From positions 1-64,000 of the forward strand of contig JAAEAF010006175.1 of the NCBI GenBank assembly GCA_011037195.1: a stretch of DNA of 64,000 nt. The letters run 5' to 3'. The position numbers were made by a program, and so were the translations under genes. This document shows positions 10,868 through 21,670 of the stretch, one piece after another; the first letter of the stretch is position 1; every line of letters starts with the position of its first letter. The notes below the pieces were generated by a model, which did not search any database, was not told where the DNA came from, and saw only the letters and a program-made list of their open reading frames with translations. Origin of the DNA: Triatoma infestans. Taxonomy: Eukaryota > Arthropoda > Insecta > Hemiptera > Reduviidae.

Positions 10868-11119
10868 TTAAATAACTTCACCAATGCTTTCATCCTCGTG
10901 AACAAGACTTCCAGGAGGTGAATACTGTCTCGCCGCATCCGGCGGGAGAAAATTATGAAGCAGAAGACAAGTTAAAACTACACCAACCACAGTCCCAATA
11001 ACTGCAATTTCTATAAGCTTACGAAAAATTCTGTACGCTGGCGCCAACAACCCAGCGTTTTCAACGATTCTCCTTGCTCTCGGATAGCCTGTAATTAAGT
11101 ACTCTTTTCGGCGAGCCAT
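10868..11119 (-). pseudogene. PIF/Harbinger transposase (DDE_Tnp_4) C-terminal fragment
   Basis: An 83-residue frame contains RARRIVENAGLLAPAYRIFR, then LTCLLLHNFLPPDA and YSPPGSLVHEDE. These match the C-terminal end of Harbinger nuclease: the R-x-x-E-N helix with the third catalytic acid, the CxLHNFL block and the YxPPG tail. The usual phenylalanine after ENA is missing in frame. Just upstream the codons for YRLS lie in another frame, showing a frameshift. The first two catalytic aspartates are gone. The methionine at residue 1 is fortuitous. Confidence 0.8.
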
Positions 11120-11971
11120 AATTAAGGTCAGTTGCTAATGGTTTCATAAGATAAGGGCTCGCTGTTTTTTTCTTTTTCGTGCACTTTATAAAAACGATAA
11201 CCTGCACAAATAGCTAATGCCGCTACTGAATCCATCGATAAAATGCACACTGAACGGATGAAGTGTGGACAACAAATTGAATGCTTTAAGAGGCATGCTC
11301 GAAAGGCATGCGCAACGCATGTTGAAATGGAAAGAGGAAGCGCAAGTTGAAAGGGAAGAGGAAGAGGAAAGCCCACAAGTGTGGACATACCCAAACACTT
11401 TTATTTGTATCATTTTCCCTGAAAAAATTGATTTAAGGGAGTTCTGTTGAGTTTGTGACATTAAATTCCAAATGTTATGTTAGGTTGGTCCAATGTTATT
11501 GGAGCTCTCTTCTGATTACACCTGAGTAGATAGTTGTACCCCACCCCACCAACCTACCTCTATATTTATGTTAGGATATATGGATAAAATTTGATGTTTA
11601 AAGAAAATCTGCCATTTTATAGATAATTGTATAAACAGCATCAGAGAAAGTCGTGTAGATTTTTGTTATAAACTTCATTGGTACACTATAAATCTATATT
11701 TTCATTAAAGATCAAAGTGGCAACCACCCAGAATCCTTTGAGCCGATGTCATCTGATTGTCCCCAGCTGTTCGTATTTCACTTCAAAGATATCCTAGTAT
11801 TTGTATCTTGAAATACAAAATTGGTCTTTCTTATAAGCCAGTATAATAACAACAATAATATAAATAAAGATAATAAGGGAATTTAAAATAAAGATCACAT
11901 TTTAGAAATGACTGTATTTCACATTTTACTTTGTTCAGATTATTTAAAAAAGGAAAAATTAAAAGAAAAAA

Positions 11972-12310
11972 AAAATCATGTGTGAAACACTCACACGACG
12001 ACATTCTCTCTGTAAGAATTCTCCCAATTCTTATTGTCAAGTTTTCTTAAGATTCGGGCTTTTTATTAAATGTTTAGTAATCCCTAATTTCCATAAATGG
12101 TGGAATCACACTTTGATTGACTGATTGACGCCATCACATAAGGGCGCAACTTCCTCAACAATCCCGTAAAATCAGTTTTCCCGCTAGAATATCAGATTTA
12201 CATTAATATTTGTAATTAGTATAGCAAGTCAAAGATAATTTTCGGAAACGTTTTTGAGAAAATCATAACTGAAAAACCTATGGTATGAATTGACAGCCCT
12301 GTTGGAACAG
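11972..12310 (-). mobile_element. Family A repeat, minus copy (3' end first)
   Basis: CATGTGTGAAACACTCACAC at 11979-11998 is the family's 3' hairpin read in reverse, followed by ACATTCTCTCTGTAAGAATT. Further on, AAATCAGTTTTCCCG (about 12171) and TTTTTGAGAAAATC (12253) match internal blocks. The H1 element at 12321 interrupts it. Blocks after 12640 (ATAAAAATCAATTTTCTCAG near 12745) may be its continuation. Confidence 0.55.
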
Positions 12311-12359
12311 TGTTCTTTAGCATCAGAGATATTTTCCGTGATAGCCTGCTTCTTTTTGT

Positions 12360-12400
12360 GGTCATCGACCGGTTTCGGGCGTTCGCCCACCATCAGCATG
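12360..12400 (-). ncRNA. Hammerhead ribozyme-like motif, left arm
   Basis: The minus strand reads CAUG, CUGAUGG, U, helix II GGGCGAACGCCC, GAAA, CCGGUC, GAUG. Helix II and stem III are intact. A9 is G and the first stem I pair is lost, which would be expected to harm cleavage. Confidence 0.55.
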
Positions 12401-12428
12401 TTTTTTTGTCAAACAGTGTGATAACATA

Positions 12429-12465
12429 TTTAGTTGATACACTCGCACAGAGTGTATCAACTAAA
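12429..12465. repeat. Perfect 16-bp hairpin in the foldback loop
   Basis: TTTAGTTGATACACTC at 12429-12444 is the exact reverse complement of 12450-12465, with loop GCACA. Half of this arm recurs in the H1 copy at 17692 (GAGTGTACCAACTAAA), so it belongs to the element. Confidence 0.9.
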
Positions 12466-12509
12466 TTTGCTCTGTGCAAGTCTATGTAAGCACACTGTTT
12501 GACAAAAAA

Positions 12510-12550
12510 CATCCTGAGGATGGGCGAACGCCCAAAACCGGTCGATGACC
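12510..12550 (+). ncRNA. Hammerhead ribozyme-like motif, right arm
   Basis: It reads CAUC, CUGAGGA, U, helix II GGGCGAACGCCC, AAAA, CCGGUC, GAUG. Stem I, helix II and stem III pair. G12 has become A, a core change expected to abolish cleavage. Confidence 0.6.
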
Positions 12551-12630
12551 ACAAAAAGAAACAGGCTATCACGGAAAATATCTCTGATGCTTTCCAGTTC
12601 TGCGGAACCAACTACAATAATCTTCTTTAG

Positions 12631-13605
12631 ATTTGTGTTCTTTAAACATACTTCTTCATGAATTATAAAGTTAATTGAACCTTCTGGATTTTCTAAACAG
12701 CTCTTTAACTGAAAGGCTTAGGCACTGCTCTTCTAGAAACCCCATAAAAATCAATTTTCTCAGAAAAATGTGTGTGTTTGTAGAAAGTGTACAAGTTTGA
12801 AGAGAGGGGTTTAGGGGTTTTGGTGGACCATTGACGGCCGACTTTCCACTTAATTGCGACCTGTGTATGTTGCATCGTGAAAGATTATTGATGATGTGAA
12901 ACATTCCAATTGAAGAAAATTTGTTAACTGGAAGATAAACAAAGTAGTGTGATTGTTTCTTGTTTCAGATGAACTTTCCAATAAGTTAGGTGTTATCAGC
13001 TATGTTCAAATTGAACGAAACACTTGACTTTATAGATTACAAAAAAAAAAGTAAAAAATCTCAGCACTTAGTTAAATTAAAAACGCGTAGAAAATTCTTC
13101 TTTTTCCATTCCTAAACCATTCTCTCATTTTGCATTATTACCACCTTTTTGTCATAGAGACGGGTAGAACAAACTAATTCAACAGGTGTTTAATCTATTT
13201 ATTACTTTCATGGTCGGTATTGTCAGATCTTATTATCATTCGACCGACAGACCGGCATGGGCTCTCTACTACAATCGACTTTTTTTTATTTATATTTCGA
13301 ATTTTTCATTTGTGACGTCATGGTGTTTTTTTTAGCGATGTTGACAGCTTTAGAGATTAAGCTTTGAAAAATGATTGTAGTACATATTCGCTTTTTTATT
13401 TATTACTCTGTTGTGTTGTAATGAATGGCCTGTGTCGGCTTTAATTTATTGCAAAGAATTTGGATTTTATTTTTTACTCTACTTCCCCTTAGTGCTGTTA
13501 GAGCAAGTATTACCATTGGACCAACTTTCTTATTGAGTGTTGCATTCCCACTGTGATTTTTAAAATTTAATCCCCGCTTGCTAGGTTCAGACAAATCTAA
13601 AAAAC
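12631..13605. other. AT-rich DNA without recognised genes
   Basis: The first 200 bases include likely family A blocks. The rest shows no coding similarity. Confidence 0.4.
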
Positions 13606-13880
13606 GTTACCAACTTTTCAGACATTCCAATCCAAACTATTTTGGCAGATAGTTGCACGCTCCCTACTATGTCACGACCTCATTCTCCATAATGACTGCA
13701 ACATACCTTTCGTATTCAACAATTCGCCAAGAAAAAATACCTTAAATACCATGCCTCTCTCTCATTGTTGCTCTTATCCATTTGTAGAAACTCTTGTCCC
13801 TCTATCCCTGATAATCGTCCATGCCGCCTAAATTGCCAATGATTCCAGATTCCTACGGGATGGAACAGAGTTGCTGTAAT
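13606..13880 (+). pseudogene. Jockey 3' coding fragment
   Basis: FQTFQSKLFWQIVARSL, then HNDCNIPFVFNNS and a PDNRPCRLNCQ segment follow the C-terminal end of the Jockey ORF2 seen at 1660-1900 and 42890-43090 (FQSKVLRRIVNAP, HDLNIPFVND). It is 5'-truncated and broken by stops. No RT core is present. Confidence 0.7.
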
Positions 13881-13949
13881 CCTATAGACAGTCCTACCAA
13901 TGATTAGTTTCTTTCCTTCTGCTGCTCGCATCATTTACATATTTGAAGA

Positions 13950-14060
13950 GATTTTCAAAAATGAAAAATTGCAGAAAGTTCAAACTTGATATTCCATTAA
14001 AATGATCGATGTGAAGGTTTCAGTTAAAACCCAAACTAATCCAGACCTTTTACTTTTAGG
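13950..14060 (+). mobile_element. Family A fragment
   Basis: AAATTGCAGAAAGTTCAAAC, CTTGATATTCC and an AAGGTTTCAG block match the internal part of family A. It lies directly beyond the Jockey scrap. Confidence 0.5.
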
Positions 14061-15258
14061 AGTCCATACTAAGAATTCCAGTATCAAGCTTGCCATATGA
14101 AATTTGAGAGCAAGTTTAAAAGAGTTAACAAGACTGAATAGGTAGATTCATTCCAGTCTAATGATTGTTTTAGATAATAGTACATTAAATATTTTGAGGT
14201 AATTTTCTTGATATCAGCGACGACCATTTTGAAATATATTGGCAACAGCTGACCAATTTTATTTTAAGAAAAAATCACAGCTCCAAATTGCTGGTGTTAC
14301 AAATATTCACAAACTGGCGATCATATCATTTTTTTTTTGTACTTTTACAGTATAATTGCAAAATCAGCATAGTATGAAAACAATTGTAATGTACTTGAAT
14401 TAAAGCAGGGAGCTCTAAAATGGCATGAGTGCTATTGGTGCTGTATGATTGGACAGCACGTCTAGGCGCACATGGCGTGCTAATGTGGTGGTGCCGTCTG
14501 GTCAACTTTGTTACTTACCCCACGCCCGCCCCTTAACTTGGAGTTACCATACCGTTATTCTATATTCTCTCGCTGTTTTCATTTCTGTTCTTCCAATGTC
14601 TAGCCGAATTGTAGTGTGCACGTTTACCGAACTAATACTTAAATAAAATGCTACACCAAATAGTAAATCAAAGAGAGTGTGACAATAGATATTGTAGTAT
14701 TCTGTGTTTTCTCCCTCAAGAGTAGAGCCCAACCAGAACCTGCTAGCCTTTATATCTTTTCTCTATACAGACGTTACTTACAAACTTAACCAAGGCTTTT
14801 CATTAACTGCGCCTCCTAAAACAGTTTCCATTGTTAATTTACCATCTAAATTTATATAGTCTCTTCCTTTCTTTTTGTGTGTCTGTGTATGTGTGTTTTG
14901 TCTGTCACGTTGTGCATGAAATTTCGCTTGAATATAATTTAATAAATTTAGTGCTGGGTAATTTTGGCATTCAGAATTTTCTTAATTATCTATAGGTATT
15001 TATGTCATCTGTATTCCTCTGGGTTCAGCTCCTTTTGTATTGGTTAATATAGTATTTCCGGTTGAGGATTTGGAGTTGTTCACTTATCTTTGAGGTCCGC
15101 TTAATCTACCAACACGAAACAAAGTTACACTTGCACTACTACTACCATTCACATTCCAAGAGAATTGTTAATTTGTACCTGCAGAGGTAGTTGAGGTGGT
15201 GGGTTCAGCGTCCCAACAGGTGAACTTTAACTCATCCCCTTCTCCTCTCGCTCTCACT

Positions 15259-15289
<31 letters not shown>

Positions 15290-15727
15290 CTTTTGTTTCT
15301 ATTTCAAGAAACTTTAAAGACGTCAACCAGTTATACGCAAGGAAGCATCAGTTCTTCCAGCTCCCGGTGGCTTTTGATATTGCAGCCGCTGTTCTAAACA
15401 TTAATTGATGGGACTTTACATTTCGATTAAACTTTCTCTGGAAAAAAGCTGATATTCAGGAGATACTGCCATGTCTCTCAAGGGCATCCAGTTTGGAATC
15501 TATACAGCAAATTTTAATCTAAAGACACTTTAAAGTAAGAGCACTTTGGCCCGATTTTTATTGTAAAGTTTGTGAAGTAATAGAACTTACGTAGTTGCAT
15601 ATGTGAATAGATTTGAACTTATGGACTTATCTAGGTTTAAATAGATCAAGTTTTAAGAATTTTCATCGAAATACGTTTTTTGGCTCTCTCTATAATATAA
15701 CAGTTCAGCTTTTTCCTGAAGGTTAAG
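14061..15727. other. Unassigned AT-rich DNA
   Basis: It contains a moderately GC-rich patch near 14440-14540, a (TC)/(CA) tract at 15262-15291, and no recognised protein similarity. Confidence 0.4.
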
Positions 15728-15795
15728 AACCCAGTACGGCTTTGGATAGCATAGGGTTTGGTTCTTCCGCCATCGGTAATAAATAATAAACCCCT
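15728..15795 (+). mobile_element. LINE 3'-tail fragment (shared tail T1)
   Basis: AACCCAGTACGGCTTTGGAT, AGCATAGGGTTTGGTTC and a TAATAAATAATAA end match the 3' terminus seen after coding sequence at 60238-60320. It is either a 5'-truncated LINE or a SINE that borrowed this tail. Confidence 0.6.
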
Positions 15796-16609
15796 GAAAT
15801 TATTATTTACGTTGTTCCAAAAATGTAATCTTTTTGCATCAATAGTTTCTTCATTCAGAATATCTTCTGAATATTATCAAGTGTACTTGCCGTATACTTA
15901 GTAAGGCATCGCCGGCTTTGCTGGCAACTTATTTGAACTGTGTTTCTAATGTGGGCAAAAACCATAAGTTATACTCGTCACAAGACGGCGTCAAGATCAG
16001 ACACTCGTCACAAGATAACATTACGCCACCAGCTGGCAGCTCTGAGCTATCATTAGACAAACTTAATACATGAGTCAGTCAGACATTAACCTCCCTGATT
16101 GTGGTAGCAGGGGAATGGAAGTCCGAATGGATATAAAAGGGATATAGAAATAAAGAAAAAATAAGGAATTCAAGAATCATGAATTCTTCACGTCGAATCT
16201 CTTCTTCGAAGTGCTTACATTATTTGTCATAACTCATAACAGTTGTATATTGCTATAAACTCTGGTCGCGTGAGTTAGTTCACCAGAATTTAGCTGAAGT
16301 TAGGTGATGCTAATTTTGTTGGACGGTATGTTGTTATTTGGAAATAGCGAACAGTGAGTTTATTATGGGTTTTCGTTCACTGTCACGACCCATTTCATCC
16401 AATCAGCTGTACTCCTTCAAACAGGACCAAGTATTTCTAACAGTATTATTGGACATGAAAAGGCAGATGATCAAAATCACTTACTTTTCATTCCAAAAAA
16501 AGACATCATATAATTCTTAGTCATTGATTAAATTACGAGTGGCTAAGGTTAGTTAAATGGATGGTTATTCGCCTATTCAAAGCACAATATCGATCTGTTT
16601 TAAGGACAG
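15796..16609. other. Unassigned; short duplicated motif and a TATA-like box
   Basis: ACTCGTCACAAGA occurs twice (15973 and 16003). GGATATAAAAGGG lies at 16130. No coding or LTR boundaries could be established. Confidence 0.35.
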
Positions 16610-16692
16610 GTCGTGGGGTAGCTATATGGGCTCAGTGGGGCTTTGGACAGCGTAGAGTTCGGTCCCTCCCCACAGATAAATAATAAGGACAG
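16610..16692 (+). mobile_element. LINE 3'-tail fragment (shared tail T1)
   Basis: GGGGTAGCTATATGGGCTCA, GTGGGGCTTTGGACAGCG and GTCCCTCCCCACAGATAAAT match the tail at 60252-60320. It ends in AATAATAAGG. No coding sequence precedes it. Confidence 0.7.
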
Positions 16693-17678
16693 ATCATTCC
16701 AAAGAAATCGATCAATGCTGAGTTAATTTGATTGATTATTGAAAATAGAATTTATTGCCAGAATCGAACGCGGTACTAGATAGATATCGTGATTATTACA
16801 ATTTTCTTTGATTAATTATCAATTATATTTTTAATTTAACAAATACGCTTTGTTATTAAAAAACAAATGAAATTAGAACTTTTACTGCAAACATTGTTTG
16901 CTAAAGCAAAATCCAATTCTAGTATAGGCCTGCCAGTTGAGAGCACAATTTAAAACGAACATGGTTGGTAGGAATGTTTCCTACCAGGAAGGTAGCGGAG
17001 TAGCTGAGATGGTGGTCCTAAAGAGGTAGCGAGAGAGAGAGAGCGAACGAACCAGGAACTTCCGGTTAGTTAACTCCACTCTATTATATGGCTCTCTTGG
17101 CTTTACTTCACATCTAACCAGATTTAAAGAGAATTAAGAAAAAGATTACTCTTTGTGTTCCAAAATAATAAATTTTTTATTGTTCTAAAAGAAAGTTTAC
17201 TTTCGTCTAAGAATTGGATTATTTAACCGCCACTGGCTATTACATCATGTATTTGAAGCTCTATGTCCGAAAATAATGATTTTTAGCACTCACAAAAAAT
17301 GTTTTTCTTTTGTGCCGAAATATAGATTTTAGCTATTTTCCAATGGCGATGTAACAATAATCCAATTCTCTTGTAACTGATTCGATGTAGCGAAATTTCA
17401 CAGCTCAGAAAATTGAATGTACGATTCCACTCCTGCGCAGCTGCTAGTACCTCCTATATGGATAATATAGTAGATGTTGACAGTTGGAGGAACCGCTGAA
17501 CTGCCATTTTGGATATATATACTGTTCTATCAACAACTAAACTTTTACTGAATAATCCGGAGTGAGAGAAAATTGGTAAAATCTGGCAAAATTGAATTTT
17601 GCATGGTTCGGGAGGGAAGGGGTGAGGTTAGGCTTCCTTTAAAGGCCTATTATATTTGCCATCTAATAATGAATAAGA
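16693..17678. other. AT-rich DNA without recognised features
   Basis: It has a short (GA)n at 17033-17042. I recognise nothing else. Confidence 0.4.
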
Positions 17679-17881
17679 ATTAAATTCGTTGTTGTTGTTA
17701 GTTCCGCAGAGCTGGATACACTCACTCCTAAGAGTGTACCAACTAAATTTGCTCTGTGCAAATCTGTGTTATCACACTGTTTGACAAAAAACATCCTGAT
17801 GATGGGCGAACGCCCGAAAATGAACGACTACAAAGAGAAGCAGGCGACCATCACCGAAAATTACTCCGATTAAATTTGTTG
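17679..17881 (+). mobile_element. Hammerhead element H1, 177-bp single-arm form
   Basis: The insert at 17692-17868 lies between ATTAAATTCGTTG (17679-17691) and ATTAAATTTGTTG (17869-17881), 12 of 13 identical. Order: head (TTAGTTCCGCAGAGCTGGA), half of the loop hairpin (GAGTGTACCAACTAAA), TTTGCTCTGTGCAAATCTGT, the hammerhead from 17792, and the 3' end near CGAAAATTACTCCG. It equals the 300-bp form without its first arm. Confidence 0.8.
17792..17835 (+). ncRNA. Hammerhead ribozyme-like motif, stem III lost
   Basis: CAUC, CUGAUGA, U, helix II GGGCGAACGCCC and GAAA are intact. The stem III and cleavage region reads AUGAACGAC in place of CCGGUCGAUG, so this copy should be inactive. Confidence 0.6.
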
Positions 17882-18782
17882 CCGTAATTTCGAGATTGAA
17901 AAAATTAGCTTGAACGGATGAACAAATTTACTAAATGGGTTTCTTTATAACGTTTTTCCGCCTAAAGGCACCAAAGCTGGTGTACTATATATATATATAT
18001 ATAGTGGAGGTCTTTATTAGTCTATATGGAGAGAGAGAGAGAGAGAGAGAGCTATAAAGGGCTCCATTTACAATAGCTCGATCTATATATTATTGGAGGT
18101 AACTCCTCAGCATTAAAACAAGTGTTTAATGATTGAGGAAACATGCTTCAAGATTTTCAATTACAAACAGGTTATGGTAGTGAATTGCAGTCAGGGAAAC
18201 TCGTATGGGTGTTGCGCAATAGACTTTTTTCCCAGGAAAGTAGAAAATGAAAGAATGATATGAATTTTGCATTGTTCGTCAGTAGAAGGAAATTCCGCTG
18301 GTTAGAACTCATATTTGAATGCCATATTTTCAGAAAGGAACGTTGAGCCATCATATTGTGTTAATTGATGATAAAGACAAGGAAAAAAAACTGATAACAG
18401 ATGATTGATTAGATAAGAGATCTCTACCACATATTCACCCACTCCCCCTAAATAAGAAATAAGGAGTTTTATTTCGGAAGAAATATATTAGCTGAAAGAC
18501 CTGACGTGACTTAAACGTTTATCTGGAACAACCAACCGGATCGTATTGACCGGAAACACTATTTACTCCGATAATGGAGTTTGAATTAGACTTTGGATAT
18601 AGCTTACCATCACAGTGGGTGGATTTGTTTCTCGCCCACTATTACTTCATTCAAGCTTGCTTTCCGTGTGATAAACCAAGAGTAAAACATGGTTGTGATG
18701 AATGAAGAATGGATCTAGCTGGGTTTTACTGTTTTTCCTACCACAACCTGTCCGACATTACAAAGTAGTAAGGTATTATCCC
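17882..18782. other. Unassigned; two microsatellites
   Basis: (AT)n lies at 17986-18003 and (GA)n at 18029-18051. No gene is recognised in the rest. Confidence 0.45.
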
Positions 18783-18839
18783 CCTGGGTAGTGGCCAAGT
18801 GAGAGAGGGCCTGGGTAGCGGCCAAGTGGCGAGAGAGGG
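18783..18839 (+). repeat. Two-copy tandem repeat, GC-rich
   Basis: CCTGGGTAGTGGCCAAGTG at 18783 recurs at 18810 as CCTGGGTAGCGGCCAAGTGG; units are 27 and 30 bp and end in GAGAGAGGG. Confidence 0.8.
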
Positions 18840-19260
18840 CGGGGTGCAGCAGATTTCCGTCTTGTCATAGCTACCACTCCTTGGGTTTTTCTTCTTCCCT
18901 CAGGGCACCCCTAGGTGTGCGTTCTGACCCCTCTCCCTCTGAACCTCACCCCTCACAGCTTAGTATCACCCTCATACTGGCAGCGGTAGAATCTGTCTGG
19001 TTTATATAAAATGGTGGTGGGGGCAATGTAGAGATATATATATATATACTCACAGCAAAACTAAAGGGGGAATTATATAGGGGCGTCCCCTAAAATAGAC
19101 TGAGGGGAGATCGACGTGCAGCGCGTTCAGCCTGCCAGTGTGCCGTGGGGTCGCCTGTGAGATGTGTGATGTTCCTTGTGTTATTCGCCGCTATCGTTTA
19201 CATTTGGACATTTATCAGTATTCTATGGCTCGTCAGGTACACATTTGTTTAATATAATTA
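18840..19260. other. GC-richer block, possible but unproven exon/promoter region
   Basis: This is one of the few blocks with clearly raised GC content. It contains a (TA)n tract at 19034-19048. A 25-codon open stretch from ATG at 19162 runs to CGTCAG with GT at 19237, which could be a short first coding exon with a splice donor. There is no homology support. Confidence 0.25.
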
Positions 19261-20685
19261 ATTTTGCTTAATTAATTTTCCCAATATTGAACAATGAACA
19301 AGAAAATATTAATAACTAGATAGCATTAAAAAAAAGAAAGAAGAAAATCAATAAAGTTGCTTTTATAAGAGTTGTAATGTAAAGAGCCAAAGTGACGAAT
19401 GTATCATGAAATCTGTTGACTTATAATCGATATTTCATTTCGATTCTCCTTGTTATTCACAACCGTACACGACAATGTCTCCCATATTGTTAGCGTTGTT
19501 TTTGTTATAGTATAATTTTTTCTTATTTTCTATCAAGCAAAATTTTCTTATTAACACTCTGGAGTTGATGTACAGGAATTCCCAGTTTATCATTTTTGTT
19601 TTTCAGTTTTGCGATTTCCTGTAACAATGTTACAAGGCCTCCAACTTTTATTTATATAATTTTTCTGGTATTTTCAATTGTTGTTTCATCTGCAGGGCAG
19701 GATAATGTCTATCTAAGAATATCAAGGCCAACTTTACTCTAAATTTCTAATTTGAAAAAATTTGCCATTTAGAATTTTGAGAATCTCCGTGAAATAAGAG
19801 CAAGTCGTTGAGTATTTCACCCCTCAAAATTTCTTCATTACAAAATAAAGTTGTAATCCCCCCAGCCATAAAAAATAAAAGATAAATTGACCACCTCAAA
19901 AGTCTTATTTTCAGTGAACTTTTAAGTTGGTAAACTTGTATTTCTCTTTTTTTAACACCCATTAAACCCATTTATTGTTTTATTATAGTTCTTTCTTATC
20001 ATTTCTTTTACTTTTGATTGCGTAAAAAATGTCACAATTCCTTTTTGTGAGTTCTCAGTTAATTCCTCCATATAAAATTTATTTTTTTTAAATGATAACA
20101 AATGTTATTGCTTATTGTAAAGTTTAATTTAATATAAATCTGTTAATCTTTTTTTTAGCATTTTAATTGCAAATATTAAGATAGTAATGCTGCAATTTTT
20201 AGCAAGTAAATATTTAGGAAGTGTGTGCCAAGTTTATAAAAGAATAAAAAACCTAGTGAATCATCCAGTTCAGTTGAGTTCTGCCAGAGTATAAACTTAG
20301 CTTTGAGAGAAATAGCAAACAAATGCAAGTGACAACAGGTCGAGAGTTGGCAACTTGGCAACATCTTAGACGCCCATTATTTCTACTTTATTCAACGACA
20401 TGGTGTGTGTAAGCGATGTGTGAAGGCACCAGAATAAAAATTGTGTGCAGAGATTGAGGAGCTTATAATAACCTATATCAGGTGAGGTTACCCCAAGGTT
20501 GCTCGCAACCATTCTGGCAAAAAAAATATTGTGAGGATGATAACAAGACAGAAAAATATATAATAGTGTTGTTGGCGAAAGGTGAAGGGAAAGAAACATG
20601 CATGGTAAATTTCCCGGTTGGTAAAGCCAGATCTAAGAGTTATACACAAGGATGAAGACTTCTTTATATAGTGAAGTTCTGGTGA
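19261..20685. other. AT-rich DNA without recognised features
   Basis: Long T- and A-runs occur. No coding or repeat similarity is recognised. Confidence 0.4.
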
Positions 20686-20762
20686 GTGTGGTGCTATCTG
20701 ACGGCGACAACAGCTAGAGATCATGTGTGTGTGTTGTTATCTGATGGAGACACCAGCTAGAG

Positions 20763-20808
<46 letters not shown>
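20686..20808 (+). repeat. Duplicated 39-bp unit followed by (GT)n(GA)n
   Basis: The unit at 20686-20724 (CTGACGGCGACAACAGCTAG inside) recurs at 20729-20767 with CTGATGGAGACACCAGCTAG. A compound microsatellite follows: (GT)n at 20766-20794 and (GA)n at 20795-20808. The GT tract between units suggests duplication through the microsatellite. Confidence 0.8.
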
Positions 20809-21469
20809 CGTGAGAGACACATCCTGGTTAGTGAAAGAGCTGCAGAGGATATGTGAAATGGTGGCAGTGTTGCCAATTCCCTACGAAAAAATAAGGGGTG
20901 ATTTTGTAAGAATATAACGAATGTATGTACCCAAGAAATAGAAAAATTTTGCCCGATATTGGAACAGGGTTTTCTTATTAGTCCTAATAAAATTAGTTTT
21001 ATTATTTAATTTAAACACTATTGTTCTAACTTGCTTTGGATTTGCTTTTGGGATGTTGTTGTGATACAAAGGCACTTCAAACTAGTCGTCGAGGACATGT
21101 TGTGTTGGAGAGAAGAATGAGGTAAAGAGAATATTTTTTCGATTTCAGAGCCTTGCTTCTATAATATGGGCTTTGCAGAATATGGGTCTTCTAGTAGATT
21201 CACTTTGTAGGAAATATGACTAGGGGTTTTTTCAAAGTTTGGCGAAGGTTGGAGGTGTTAAACATTATTTCTTAACTTCTTTCATTTTTGTATTCCATTT
21301 TCATTTAAAGGCAAGCAGCCGGACAGAGCTCCGGATTCTCAATCATTGATGAGACAGAGCTGATATGAAAGAAAGTACAGGAGAGCAAAACGGGCCGTGT
21401 GATCTAGTGCACCCCCCCACCCAGTGAGGGCTACGACTATACTAGACTAGATTAGTACCAAACATTATT
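20809..21469. other. Unassigned
   Basis: No gene or repeat is recognised. A small C-rich block occurs at 21410-21422. Confidence 0.4.
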
Positions 21470-21670
21470 TATTCAGACTTTTCTGTGGCCGCTAATATTC
21501 TTCAGGGTAGTGTTTTTAGTCGTATTCTCTTCACATTATACACTTCAGACTTCCAATCACCGTCATATCTACCTTCATATGTGCAGATGACTTAATTATT
21601 CTCAGTTCAGATTAGTCAACAACTGATAACCGCACTAGATAACAACATTTAAGTTTATTAGAAAATTGAT
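21470..21670 (+). pseudogene. Non-LTR reverse transcriptase fragment
   Basis: ILQGSVFSRILFTLYTSDFQ corresponds to the RT block PQGSVLGPxLFxLYxxD. It is followed by YVQMT where the catalytic YADD should be, then SQQLITALDN. Only about 65 residues remain, with stops. The domain would have been the palm of a LINE polymerase. The clade cannot be settled. Confidence 0.65.

Larger units (their letters stand above)
10337..11392. mobile_element. PIF/Harbinger DNA transposon remnant
   Basis: A 1056-bp element with inverted ends: left CGGTATGTCCACATTGGTG from 10337, right the reverse complement of GGGTATGTCCACACTTGTG ending at 11392. Eleven of the first 12 end bases match. Flanks are TAA (left) and AAA (right), compatible with a decayed 3-bp TWA duplication typical of the superfamily. 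It carries a MADF-like fragment on the plus strand and a transposase C-terminus on the minus strand, the two-gene layout of Harbinger elements. Both genes are truncated, so the copy is non-autonomous. Confidence 0.82.
9963..11672 (+). mobile_element. Family A repeat split by a Harbinger insertion
   Basis: The 5' part (9963-10336) has TTACTTTCCTTACGCCCAGT, ATTTTCACCGGAAATACATG, GAGGTCCCCTGAATACG, a GTGTGAGTGTGTGAAC tract and TCAAACTTGAAATTCCG. The sequence then breaks at the Harbinger end and resumes at 11393 with CACTTTTATTTGTATCATTT and CTGAAAAAATTGATTT, the blocks expected next in family A. It ends near 11672 with a diverged CAGAGAAAGTCGTG. Joined, the two parts total about 650 bases. Confidence 0.75.
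12311..12630 (-). mobile_element. Hammerhead element H1, 300-bp foldback form
   Basis: The insert at 12321-12620 is flanked by TGTTCTTTAG (12311-12320) and TCTTCTTTAG (12621-12630), which differ at one position. Two long inverted arms, 12321-12425 and 12486-12589, each carry a hammerhead-like core (minus at 12400-12360, plus at 12510-12550). Between them is a perfect 16-bp hairpin (12429-12444 with 12450-12465). The right end continues about 30 bases past the arm with the head in reverse (TTCTGCGGAACC). It matches the element at 24730-25029 in length and order, in the opposite orientation. Confidence 0.8.

Noticed and set aside
16130..16142. TATA box of an LTR or gene promoter
   Set aside because: GGATATAAAAGGG stands alone; no LTR ends, primer-binding site or downstream coding sequence were found.
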